Below are positions 8,251 through 15,538 of a stretch of 64,000 nt of DNA, in pieces. The position numbers and the translations under genes were made by a program. The stretch is from the NCBI RefSeq assembly GCF_019049285.1, contig NZ_JAGMUL010000207.1:62001-126000 (forward strand). Direction: 5' to 3'. This DNA comes from Streptomyces sp. AC550_RSS872. GTDB taxonomy: Bacteria > Actinomycetota > Actinomycetes > Streptomycetales > Streptomycetaceae. The first letter of the stretch is position 1, and each line of letters opens with the position of its first letter. The notes beneath the pieces were generated by a model, which was not told the DNA's origin, did no database searches, and saw nothing but the letters and a program-made list of their open reading frames with translations.

Positions 8251-8994
8251 ATGACCGAGCCGACGATCACTCAGCTGAAGCCCATGCCGGACGACTGGCG
8301 GCGCGCGCTCGCCGTCGTCGCCCACCCGGACGACCTCGAGTACGGCTGCTCGGCGGCGATCGCCGCCTGGACCGACGCCGGTCGCGAGGTCACCTATGTC
8401 CTCGCGACCCGCGGCGAGGCCGGGATAGACACTCTGGAACCCGCGAAGTGCGGCCCGCTGCGGGAACGCGAGCAGCGGGCCGGCGCCGCCGTGGTGGGCG
8501 TGTCGGCGGTGGAGTTCCTCGACCACCAGGACGGGGTGATCGAGTACGGCACCGCCCTGCGCCGCGACATCGCCGCCGCGATCCGTCGGCACCGGCCCGA
8601 GCTGGTGATCACGCTCAACCACCGGGACACCTGGGGCGGCGTCGCCTGGAACACCCCCGACCATGTGGCCGTCGGCCGCGCCACGCTGGACGCGGCCGGC
8701 GACGCGGGCAACCGCTGGATCTTCCCGGAGCTGGCAGCACAGGGCCTGGAGCCGTGGAACGGCGTCCGCTGGGTCGCGGTGGCCGGCTCCAGCACACCCA
8801 CGCACGCGGTGGACGCGACGACCGGTCTGGAGCGCGGGGTGCGCTCGCTGCTCGAACACCGCACTTACATCAAGGCGTTGACGGACGAGGACCCGGAGAC
8901 ATACGCCCGCGGCTTCCTCACCGCGAACGCCGAGGCGACGGGGGAGCGGTTCGGCGGGAAGCCGGCCGTGGCGTTCGAACTGTTCAGCCGGTGA
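8251..8994 (+). CDS. PIG-L (LmbE-like) family deacetylase
   Basis: This 247-residue protein is a zinc-dependent N-acetylglucosaminyl-type deacetylase. The metal-binding AHPDD motif lies near residue 27, followed by YGCSAAIAAW and a TRGEAGID loop; the third ligand region is the NTPDHVAVG segment near residue 135, where Asp-His is conserved. Family members include the mycothiol enzyme MshB, but this protein's neighbours give no pathway, and the substrate is unknown. No signal peptide is seen. The start lies 28 bases after the preceding stop, with only a weak ribosome site. The final GTGA overlaps a GTG from which remains of an ECF sigma factor can be read. Confidence 0.85.
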   Translation: MTEPTITQLKPMPDDWRRALAVVAHPDDLEYGCSAAIAAWTDAGREVTYVLATRGEAGIDTLEPAKCGPLREREQRAGAAVVGVSAVEFLDHQDGVIEYGTALRRDIAAAIRRHRPELVITLNHRDTWGGVAWNTPDHVAVGRATLDAAGDAGNRWIFPELAAQGLEPWNGVRWVAVAGSSTPTHAVDATTGLERGVRSLLEHRTYIKALTDEDPETYARGFLTANAEATGERFGGKPAVAFELFSR

Positions 8995-9184
8995 ACGACA
9001 CGGACCTGCCGGCGGACCGCTTCGAGAAGCACCGCGGCCGAAGCTGAGCCGCAGCGACGCTGGACCTGCTGCGCTCGCGCACACGCCGCCACGAGGCGCC
9101 GCTGGACGACACCTTCGTCCCGGACCCCGTGATCAGACCGCTGTCGACGATCGCCCCGAGCAGGAAGTGCTCCAGGCCGCCAGG
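8991..9184 (+). pseudogene. Shredded ECF sigma factor (SigJ-like) remnant
   Basis: Three short stretches in different frames match the order of an ECF sigma factor of the SnoaL-tailed class. GTG 8991 reads a region-2 N-terminus ending RFEKHRGR, then LSRSD at 9044-9058, then LDLLRSRTRRHEAPLDD and FVPDPV from 9060, then DRPEQEVLQ from 9149. In intact members these pieces are separated by the region-2 core, so much of the gene is deleted as well as frameshifted. The GTGA overlap with the PIG-L gene suggests it was once translationally coupled to it. The match is to family patterns I recall, not to a computed alignment. Confidence 0.55.
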
Positions 9185-9223
9185 ACACTCATCGGTGCTC
9201 ATCTGTTCCGTATGCTGAACGGT

Positions 9224-10054
9224 ATGCAAGATCAGATGTTCGACCGGGCCGACCTGCGCGGCGACTGCGCCAGCTGCTTCGGGCTGTGCTGTGTGGCCCT
9301 GCCCTTCGCCGCCTCCGCCGACTTCGCGGTGGACAAGGCGGCCGGGAAGCCCTGCCACAACCTGCGCGACGACCACCGGTGCGGCATCCACGACCGGCTC
9401 CGGCAGACCGGCTTCACCGGCTGCACCGTCTACGACTGCTTCGGCGCCGGCCAGAAGGTCGCGCAGGTCACCTTCGGCGGCCAGGACTGGCGCACGGGCT
9501 CCCGGGAGCACGCCCGGCAGATGTTCGACGTCTTCCCCGTCGTCCGCCAGCTCCACGAACTGCTCTGGTACCTCAGCGAGGCGCTCACCCTGCCCGCCGC
9601 CCGTCCCCTGAAGGCCGACCTGCGTCAGATCCTGGACCGCACCGAGGAACTCACCCGCCAGAGCCCGGACGAGCTCGCGGTGCTGGACGTGGCCGCGCAC
9701 CGCCAGGACGTCAACGTCCTCCTGCTCAAGGCCAGCGAACTGGCCCGGGCCGGGTTCGGCGGCCGCAAGAAGAACCGCCGGGGCGCGGACCTGATGGGCG
9801 CCCGGCTGCGGGGCGCCGACCTGCGCGGCGCGAACCTGCGCGGCGCCTACCTCATCGCCGCCGACCTCACCGGGGCCGACCTGCGCGGCGCGGATCTCAT
9901 CGGTGCCGACCTGCGCGACGCCGACCTCAAGGACGCCGACCTGACCGGCGCCTTCTTTCTGACCCAGCCCCAGCTGAACGCCGCCCGCGGCAGCGCGGGC
10001 ACCCGGCTGCCCGCCTCAGTCGGCCGCCCGGTGCACTGGACAGCGGACGTCTGA
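9224..10054 (+). CDS. Cys-rich N-domain plus pentapeptide-repeat protein
   Basis: The 276-residue product begins with a cysteine-rich region: CASCFGLCC near residue 13, then further Cys at CHNLRDDHRCGIHD and GCTVYDCFG, which look like metal or Fe-S ligands. A helical middle follows. Residues about 187-246 are roughly twelve pentapeptide repeats of the A(D/N)LxG type, which fold as a right-handed beta-helix. Such helices can mimic DNA, but no gyrase link is shown here. ATG 9224 begins MQDQMFDRADLRG; ATG 9212 in frame is an alternative, and neither has a good ribosome site. Its end overlaps the convergent P450 gene by 39 bases. Confidence 0.8.
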   Translation: MQDQMFDRADLRGDCASCFGLCCVALPFAASADFAVDKAAGKPCHNLRDDHRCGIHDRLRQTGFTGCTVYDCFGAGQKVAQVTFGGQDWRTGSREHARQMFDVFPVVRQLHELLWYLSEALTLPAARPLKADLRQILDRTEELTRQSPDELAVLDVAAHRQDVNVLLLKASELARAGFGGRKKNRRGADLMGARLRGADLRGANLRGAYLIAADLTGADLRGADLIGADLRDADLKDADLTGAFFLTQPQLNAARGSAGTRLPASVGRPVHWTADV

Positions 10055-11545
10055 CGCCGCCCCCTCGACCGTCTCGGACGAGGTGTCGCCGGGCGCCGTC
10101 CGCGCGGCGCCGGGCGACCGCCGCTCCAGACGCAGCCGCAACCCCTCCGGCATCAGCGTCAGGCGCTCCGTCACCCGCAGCCGATAGTCCGGGTCGCTCC
10201 CGAACTCGTACCGGCGCAGCAGCAGGCCCAGCACCAGCGTGGCCTCGTGCAGCGCGAACTGGCGCCCGATGCAGGCCCGTCCCCCCGTCCCGAACGGCTT
10301 GAAGGTGTGCGGCGGACGCGTCCGTACCGCCTGCGGGTCGAAGCGGTCCGGATCGAACCGCTCGGCGTCCGCGCCCCACACCTCGGGATCACGGTGCAGC
10401 ATCGCCGTGAGGACCAGCGCCCAGGCGCCCCGCCGCATCGGATGGTCCCCGCCGAGCACGGTGTCCTTGCGTGCCTCCCGGGCGAAGGCCGGCGCCGTCG
10501 GCCACAGCCGTAGCGACTCGTCGAGGATCCGGCGCACATACCGCAGCCGCGCCACCTGGTCGTAGCCGGGCGTCGCGGTGGCGCCCCAGACACGGTCGAC
10601 CTCGGCACGGGCGCGCTCGGCGACCTCGGGGTGCCGGGAGAGATAGTGCAGGGCGAAGGAGAGCGCGCCCGAGGTGGTCTCGTGGCCGGCCACCAGGAAG
10701 GTGATCACCTGCCGGCGGACGTTCTCGGGGGAGAGGCGCTCGCCGGTCTCCGGGTGTGCCGTCTCCAGCATCCGGCCGAGCAGGTCCCCGTCCCCGCCGC
10801 CGCTCGCCGTACGGGCGCGGACCAGGTCGTCCACCGTGCTGTTGAGACGGGCGATGTCGTCCTGGTTGCGCCGCGCGGCGCGGCGGAGCAGGAACGGCGT
10901 CGGCACGGTGTTGAGGCGCTGGGCGTAGGTGAGCGTGCCGACCATCGCCGTCACGAAGGGATGCGGACGCGACCGTTCGAAGGAACCGAAGTCGTGGCCG
11001 AACCCGGTGCGCGCGATGGTCTCCAGGGTCAGCTTGGTCATGTCACCCGGCACGTCCACCGCCCGGCCCGTCACCACCGCGCGGTCCCAGTGGTCCATCA
11101 GCCGCTCGGCCACGGCCAGCATCATCGGGTGGTAGCCCGCCATGGCCTCCCGGCTGAAGCCCGGCGCCAGCACGTCGTGCGCCAACTGCCAGTTCGGCTC
11201 GTGGTTGTACGCCGTGAACAGTCCGTCCCCGACCACGGGCCGCAGATTGGCTATGCCGAGGCCCACGTGCTTGGCGAACCGCGCCTCGTCCGCCATGTCG
11301 GCGGCGAGTGCGGCGCCCCACACGAACACGAACTCCCGGTTGAGGGCCCTGCGCCGGAAGATCGGCCCCAACTGCCGGGCGTACCGCAGGGAGTCCTGCA
11401 ACGGGGTACGCCTGCTGGCGCCGAGCACATCGCCGAGCAGCGGGAGCCGGCGCGGGGGGTGCGGGATGCGGGTCAGCTCCGGCCAGCCCTGCTCGGCGCT
11501 GCGGAACCCCTTCGGAAGCCCGGATCCGGTCGTTGCCTCCGCCAT
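10016..11545 (-). CDS. Cytochrome P450, CYP102-like haem domain without reductase
   Basis: The 509-residue protein resembles the haem domain of P450 BM3: the I-helix has AGHETTS, the K-helix has ESLR, and the haem loop FGTGGRACIGRQFALHEATL (Cys ligand) is very like that of BM3. Unlike BM3 it stops shortly after the haem domain, with no FMN/FAD reductase, so it needs a separate electron donor. It probably hydroxylates fatty-acid-like substrates, by analogy with streptomycete CYP102B enzymes. The start at 11545 (MAEATTG) has AGGGAG just upstream; the longer frame to 11599 lacks homology. It is divergent from a TetR gene, with a shared 108-base control region. Confidence 0.9.
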   Translation of the reverse strand: MAEATTGSGLPKGFRSAEQGWPELTRIPHPPRRLPLLGDVLGASRRTPLQDSLRYARQLGPIFRRRALNREFVFVWGAALAADMADEARFAKHVGLGIANLRPVVGDGLFTAYNHEPNWQLAHDVLAPGFSREAMAGYHPMMLAVAERLMDHWDRAVVTGRAVDVPGDMTKLTLETIARTGFGHDFGSFERSRPHPFVTAMVGTLTYAQRLNTVPTPFLLRRAARRNQDDIARLNSTVDDLVRARTASGGGDGDLLGRMLETAHPETGERLSPENVRRQVITFLVAGHETTSGALSFALHYLSRHPEVAERARAEVDRVWGATATPGYDQVARLRYVRRILDESLRLWPTAPAFAREARKDTVLGGDHPMRRGAWALVLTAMLHRDPEVWGADAERFDPDRFDPQAVRTRPPHTFKPFGTGGRACIGRQFALHEATLVLGLLLRRYEFGSDPDYRLRVTERLTLMPEGLRLRLERRSPGAARTAPGDTSSETVEGAASDVRCPVHRAAD

Positions 11546-11574
11546 GACGCGATCTCCCTTGATCCAGCGGCACG

Positions 11575-11599
11575 TTGAGCTCGTTGTACGTGAGTTCAA
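11575..11599. promoter_or_regulatory. Candidate TetR operator between P450 and TetR genes
   Basis: TTGAGCTC at 11575-11582 and GAGTTCAA at 11592-11599 form an imperfect 25-base palindrome (one mismatch per arm pair) in the intergenic region shared by the CYP102-like gene and the divergent TetR gene. This is the size expected for a TetR-family site, and it lies upstream of the P450 start at 11545. Binding is an inference. Confidence 0.4.
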
Positions 11600-11653
11600 T
11601 AACGCGTTTCAGTCTGGTCCCGCTGTTGAATCCACGTCAAGTAAAGTGCGGGC

Positions 11654-12262
11654 ATGGCCGCGGACCAGGGTGAGCGCACACGTCGCCGGCTCAGCACCGA
11701 GGAGCGCCGCGAGCAGCTCCTCGCGGTCGGGGCGCGGCTGTTCTCGGAGAGTCCGTACGACGAGGTGTGGATCGAGCAGGTCGCCGAGATCGCCGGCGTC
11801 TCACGCGGGCTGCTCTACCACTACTTCCCCACCAAGCGGGACTTCTTCACGGCGGTCGTCGAGCGGGAGAGCCAGCGCATGCTGCGGATGACGGCGGCCG
11901 TGCCCGGCATCCCGGTCCGCGAACAGCTGACCGCGGGGCTCGACACCTATCTGGAGTACGTCGAGGCCCACGCCCACGGCTACCGCGCCTTCCACCGTGC
12001 CGACGCGGCCGGTGACCAGGCCGTGCGCAAGGTCTACCAACAGGCCCTGGCCGCACAGGAGAAGCAGATCCTCGCGGCGATGGCGGCGGACCCCGAGTTC
12101 GGCCCGGCCTTCGAGGGGCAGCCCGATGTCCGGCTCGCCGTACGGGGCTGGCTGGCGTTCACCACGGCCGTCTGCCTGGAGTGGCTGCGCGGCTCGGACC
12201 TGGCCCGGGATCAGGTGCGCGACCTGTGCGCCCGTGCCCTGCTGGGTGTCATCACCCCCTGA
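11654..12262 (+). CDS. TetR-family regulator, divergent from the P450 gene
   Basis: This 202-residue protein has a TetR DNA-binding domain at residues about 15-62: TEERREQLLAVGARLF followed by the helix-turn-helix VAEIAGVSRGLLYHYFPTK. The remainder is a ligand-binding helical domain. It is transcribed away from the CYP102-like gene and most likely represses it and itself through the palindrome at 11575-11599, responding to a fatty-acid-like or aromatic ligand. ATG 11654 starts MAADQGERTRRRLST; the ribosome site is weak. It ends about 95 bases before the iron-box-controlled gene. Confidence 0.92.
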   Translation: MAADQGERTRRRLSTEERREQLLAVGARLFSESPYDEVWIEQVAEIAGVSRGLLYHYFPTKRDFFTAVVERESQRMLRMTAAVPGIPVREQLTAGLDTYLEYVEAHAHGYRAFHRADAAGDQAVRKVYQQALAAQEKQILAAMAADPEFGPAFEGQPDVRLAVRGWLAFTTAVCLEWLRGSDLARDQVRDLCARALLGVITP

Positions 12263-12327
12263 GCTCCCGCAAAGAGATCGCGCGGTATCGCCGTGGCCGG
12301 TTGGCGTGCGGCTGGATCTTCGGTAGG

Positions 12328-12346
12328 TTAGGCAAGGCTTACCTAA
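12328..12346 (+). promoter_or_regulatory. Iron box (DmdR/IdeR operator) overlapping the ribosome site
   Basis: TTAGGCAAGGCTTACCTAA at 12328-12346 matches the 19-base iron box of actinobacterial DtxR-family repressors (consensus TTAGGTTAGGCTNACCTAA) at nearly every position, and a second TAGGTTAGG half-site begins at 12324. It ends in the AAGGAGG ribosome site of the following gene. Iron-bound DmdR1/IdeR would therefore block transcription of that gene when iron is plentiful. Confidence 0.8.
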
Positions 12347-12357
12347 GGAGGAACGGG

Positions 12358-13083
12358 ATGGGTGACAGCCAAGCCTGGACGGCGGCACCTTCCGCGGCGG
12401 AACAGGCCCGGTCGGTGCTCGCCGGCGCGTGGTCCTGCGGGGTGACCGCGGAGAACTGCCGGGAGGAACTCGTCGGCGCGCACACGGTGACCGAGGACGG
12501 CGCCGTCCTGCTGGACGTGCCGGAGGACAGCGTCCTCGTCACGGCGGCGATCTGCGCGCCCCGCGGAGAGCCGTCCGCCGTCCTGGAGTTCGCCGACGTC
12601 GCCCCCGTGCCGGTGCGCAAGCGGATCCGCGCACGGCTCTGGATGTCCGGCTGGTTCACCCCCGCGGACGGCGGACTCGCCTTCCAGGCGACCCGCGTGG
12701 TGCTGCGCCGACCGTCCGGAGCCGTGGTCGTCGGCCTCGACGAGTTCGCCGCCGCCGCGCCCGACCCGCTGACCACCGCAGAGGCCCGGTTGCTCACCCA
12801 CCTCGCCGACTGCCATCCGGACGCCGTCGAGCGGCTCACCCGCCTCGTCGACTCCGACAGCCTGCACGGCGCCGTCCGCGTCCAGCCCCTCGCCGTCGAC
12901 CGGCACGGACTGACGCTGCGCATCGAGCGCGCCCGCTCCGACGGCGACGTACGACTGCCGTTCCACCGGCCCGCCGACGACGTCGCGCAGCTCACCGAAC
13001 GCATGCACGTCCTGCTCGCCCAGGCCAGCGCCGCCTCCTGCCCGCGCGCCCTACAGCGGCAGCGCACAGACGGCGACGGGTGA
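12358..13083 (+). CDS. Iron-regulated DUF2470-domain protein
   Basis: The 241-residue protein has the layout of DUF2470 proteins related to the C-terminal part of HugZ-type haem utilisation proteins. The C-terminal half contains TTAEARLLTHLADCHPDAVE, the conserved His-containing helix, and a final strand plus helix ending near VAQLTERM. The N-terminal half is a beta-rich domain of the FMN-binding split-barrel kind. ATG 12358 follows AAGGAGG by five bases. An iron box overlaps this leader, so expression should rise in iron starvation, which fits a role in haem or siderophore iron use. Its last 33 bases overlap the convergent lactonase gene. The precise biochemical role is unknown. Confidence 0.8.
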   Translation: MGDSQAWTAAPSAAEQARSVLAGAWSCGVTAENCREELVGAHTVTEDGAVLLDVPEDSVLVTAAICAPRGEPSAVLEFADVAPVPVRKRIRARLWMSGWFTPADGGLAFQATRVVLRRPSGAVVVGLDEFAAAAPDPLTTAEARLLTHLADCHPDAVERLTRLVDSDSLHGAVRVQPLAVDRHGLTLRIERARSDGDVRLPFHRPADDVAQLTERMHVLLAQASAASCPRALQRQRTDGDG

Positions 13084-14277
13084 CGCGAACGGCTCGCCGG
13101 CGAGCCGCAGTTCACCGCTCTCCTCGTCGACGAGGAAGACGCTCACGGTGCTCGACCTCTGGTTCGCGGCGAACAGCAGCGCGCCGTCCGGGGAGAGGGC
13201 GATCTGCCGGGGGAAGTCCCCGGACACCGGCACCGTGCCGAGCAGTCGGAGCCGGGCGCCCTTCGCCTCCACCGCGTAGCGCGCGAGGCTGTTGTGACCC
13301 CGGTTGGCGAGATAGGCGTAACGGCCGTTCGGCGTCACCACGATCTGCGCCGGGTAGCTGGTGCCGGAACCCGTCCCCGTCTCCTGCTCCTCGCCGATGG
13401 TCACCCGGCCCGTACCGGGGTCGTATGTGCAGACAGCGACGGTGTTGTCCACCTCGTTGGCCAGATACGCGTACCGGCCGCCCGGGTGGAAGGTGAGATG
13501 ACGCGGGCCCGCCCCCGGCTTCGTCTGCGCTCGCGCGACCTCGGAGAGCGTGCCGGCCTTCTGGTCGAGGCGGTACGTGTACACCGTGTCCGTGCCCAGG
13601 TCCACCGCGAGCACATGGCCGCCGTCGGGGCTGGTGATGATCTGGTGGGCGTGCGGGCCGTCCTGGCCGGGACCGGGCGGCGGGCTGGAGTGCGTCACCA
13701 GGTCGGTGCGCTCGCCGAGCGCGCCGGATGCGTCGATCGGGTGCACGGCCACGCTGCCCGTGCCGTAGTCGGCGCTCAGCAGCCAGCGCCCGCCCGGATG
13801 CACCGACAGATGGCAGGGCGCCGCCCCGCCGGTGCTCCGGCTCCCCAGGACCTTGCGGTCGGCGAGACGCACCGCGGTCACGGCACCGTCCTCCCGCTCG
13901 TTGACCGCGTACAGCGTCCGGCCGCCCGGATGCAGTGCCAGATACGACGGGTCGGCGACGTCCGTGATCGTGCCGGTGCCGGTGATGCGACCCGTGCCCG
14001 GGTCGTACGTGGCGAGCCCGATGCCCTTGCCGCCGCCCTCGACGGAGGTGTACGTGCCGAGGTAGAGGGGGCGCGGGCCGGACGGGGCACGGCTCTCGGT
14101 CTGGGCACTCGGACGCGTCCCGGGCGTGGTCGCCTCGGGGGCCGCCGTGCCGGCCGTGTCCTCCGGCGCAGGCGCGTCGTCGCACGCCGTGGCCGCGGGG
14201 AGGGCCACTCCCGCGGCCGATCCCGCGAGCGTGCCGACGAAACGGCGCCTGCTCAGCCCACCACTGCCCATGTCCAC
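13051..14277 (-). CDS. Tat-exported lactonase-family seven-bladed propeller
   Basis: The 408-residue protein carries a twin-arginine motif (SRRRFVGTLAGS) and a possible lipobox ending ATAC near residue 32, so it may be a Tat lipoprotein. A Thr/Ala/Pro-rich linker follows, then a propeller of the 6-phosphogluconolactonase YbhE type with repeated motifs such as HPGGRTLYAVNE, HPGGRWLLSADY and TPNGRYAYLANRG, one per blade. An extracellular lactonase or sugar-lactone-binding role is likely, not the cytoplasmic pentose-phosphate enzyme. ATG 14277 or the second Met at 14271 may start it. It converges on the DUF2470 gene with a 33-base overlap. Confidence 0.85.
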   Translation of the reverse strand: MDMGSGGLSRRRFVGTLAGSAAGVALPAATACDDAPAPEDTAGTAAPEATTPGTRPSAQTESRAPSGPRPLYLGTYTSVEGGGKGIGLATYDPGTGRITGTGTITDVADPSYLALHPGGRTLYAVNEREDGAVTAVRLADRKVLGSRSTGGAAPCHLSVHPGGRWLLSADYGTGSVAVHPIDASGALGERTDLVTHSSPPPGPGQDGPHAHQIITSPDGGHVLAVDLGTDTVYTYRLDQKAGTLSEVARAQTKPGAGPRHLTFHPGGRYAYLANEVDNTVAVCTYDPGTGRVTIGEEQETGTGSGTSYPAQIVVTPNGRYAYLANRGHNSLARYAVEAKGARLRLLGTVPVSGDFPRQIALSPDGALLFAANQRSSTVSVFLVDEESGELRLAGEPFASPVAVCALPL

Positions 14278-14347
14278 ACCTCAGGTCGTCGGTCGTCGTG
14301 GTCGCGACAGCAACCTTGGCGTGGAGCACCCGTCGAGCGCAAGAAAA

Positions 14348-14372
14348 GCAACGCGCGTTGCGCAATATGCAA
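14348..14372. promoter_or_regulatory. Clustered TTGC/GCAA palindromes upstream of the lactonase gene
   Basis: GCAACGCGCGTTGC at 14348-14361 is a perfect 14-base palindrome. It shares its end with TTGCGCAA at 14358-14365, and a further TGCAA follows at 14368-14372, so TTGC/GCAA half-sites recur within 25 bases. The cluster lies 70-95 bases upstream of the lactonase start and in locally AT-richer DNA. It is a candidate operator for an unidentified regulator. Confidence 0.35.
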
Positions 14373-14433
14373 TGCGACGGCGGGCTCGGGCTCCTCGGTC
14401 TCTTTGTGCCGGGCCCTGAGCGCCTCGCGCCGC

Positions 14434-15492
14434 CTACCAGTCCCCGTCCTGCACCGGCTTGCCCGGCGCGTCCTTCAGTGGCTTCACCTGGCCCGGCGTC
14501 GGCGCCTGCCAGGGCTCGTGGTCGTCGCCGAGCCAGTCACCGACCGGCTTCACCGCCTCCAGCGTCTCCGTGGGCGCGAGATCCTCGGCGTCCTGGTCGT
14601 AGTAGTCGAACCAGGGCAGCCCCGCCCGGGTGTACGCGGCCCGGTCCACCGGCGACGGCGGGGGAGCCTCACCGGTGATACGGCGCCACTCCGGAGGCGT
14701 CACCAGATGGACGAAGACCCGGCCGGCGGGGGCCTCGGACCAGTCCGACAGCGGTCGGTCGTCCTCGTAGACCTCCTGGCGCATCGAACCGCCCACGCCC
14801 AGGCCCATCGCCGCGGCCGCGCGGCGTACGCCGCGCGCCGGAGCGGCGGCGGGCGCCGGGACCGCGCCCGGGGCGGGCGGCGCGGCCATGGGCATGGCCG
14901 CGCCGTAGCCGCCGTACTGCGGCATCGCCCGCGCCTGCTCCGTCCGGCGCCGCTCCTCCTCGCGCCACCGCTCCAGCAGCGGCTCCCGCAGCGCGAAGGA
15001 CTGGAGCTGTACGCCGCCCCAGACCTCCTCGCCGGTGACCTGACCCTCGACGGTCGCGCCCAGCCCGAGCGGCACCGCGACGAACTGGCGGACCGTGCCC
15101 TTCCCGGAGTTGATGCCGTCCAGCCAGGGCTGCCGGGGCAGTACGAGGTAGTTCTGCGGCTTGCGGGCGAGCCGGTCGCTCCACGGCTTTCCCGACACCG
15201 CGCACACCTTGCCCACGCCGACCTGCAAGGCGGCCGGCTCGGTCGTGCCGCCGAAGCTGAGCCACATCGCCTCGCGCAGGTAGACCGGCAGCATCACACC
15301 GCCGCGCGCCCGCCACGTCTCGGGAACCGTGTCCGCGTAGTCCGCCACCCGTCGGACCGGGAACTCGCCGAGCCCCGGCGGCAGCGGATGCGTGCCCTTC
15401 TCGGGCAGCCGCAGCGTGCGGATGAACCGCACCGCCACGCCGCCCGGCAGCCGTAGTGTGTTCCCGTCGATCCGCACGGCGGACTCGCCCAT
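14434..15492 (-). CDS. Conserved hypothetical protein with Ala/Pro linker
   Basis: I do not recognise a named domain in this 352-residue protein. The N-terminal half (residues about 1-185) is a compact domain with several Trp residues and segments such as RGGVMLPVYLREAMWLSF and RKPQNYLVLPRQPWLDG. It is followed by an arginine-rich helix, an Ala/Pro-rich linker near residues 205-235, and a C-terminal domain containing SDWSEAPAGRVFVHLVTPPEW and Asp/Glu-rich loops. There is no signal peptide or membrane segment. Start 15492 (MGESAVRI) fits coding bias better than the longer frame to 15591. It follows the FUSC exporter gene on the same strand by 46 bases, so they may be co-transcribed. Confidence 0.7.
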   Translation of the reverse strand: MGESAVRIDGNTLRLPGGVAVRFIRTLRLPEKGTHPLPPGLGEFPVRRVADYADTVPETWRARGGVMLPVYLREAMWLSFGGTTEPAALQVGVGKVCAVSGKPWSDRLARKPQNYLVLPRQPWLDGINSGKGTVRQFVAVPLGLGATVEGQVTGEEVWGGVQLQSFALREPLLERWREEERRRTEQARAMPQYGGYGAAMPMAAPPAPGAVPAPAAAPARGVRRAAAAMGLGVGGSMRQEVYEDDRPLSDWSEAPAGRVFVHLVTPPEWRRITGEAPPPSPVDRAAYTRAGLPWFDYYDQDAEDLAPTETLEAVKPVGDWLGDDHEPWQAPTPGQVKPLKDAPGKPVQDGDW

Positions 15493-15538
15493 CGGCCGTC
15501 TCCCCAAGGCCCGTCGCCGGCCTCGTCCCGGCGCTCCC

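Noticed and set aside
13294..15456. 720-codon plus-strand open frame
   Set aside because: It covers the lactonase gene and the 352-residue gene on the opposite strand. Its sequence is Arg/Ala/Gly-rich and has no domain.
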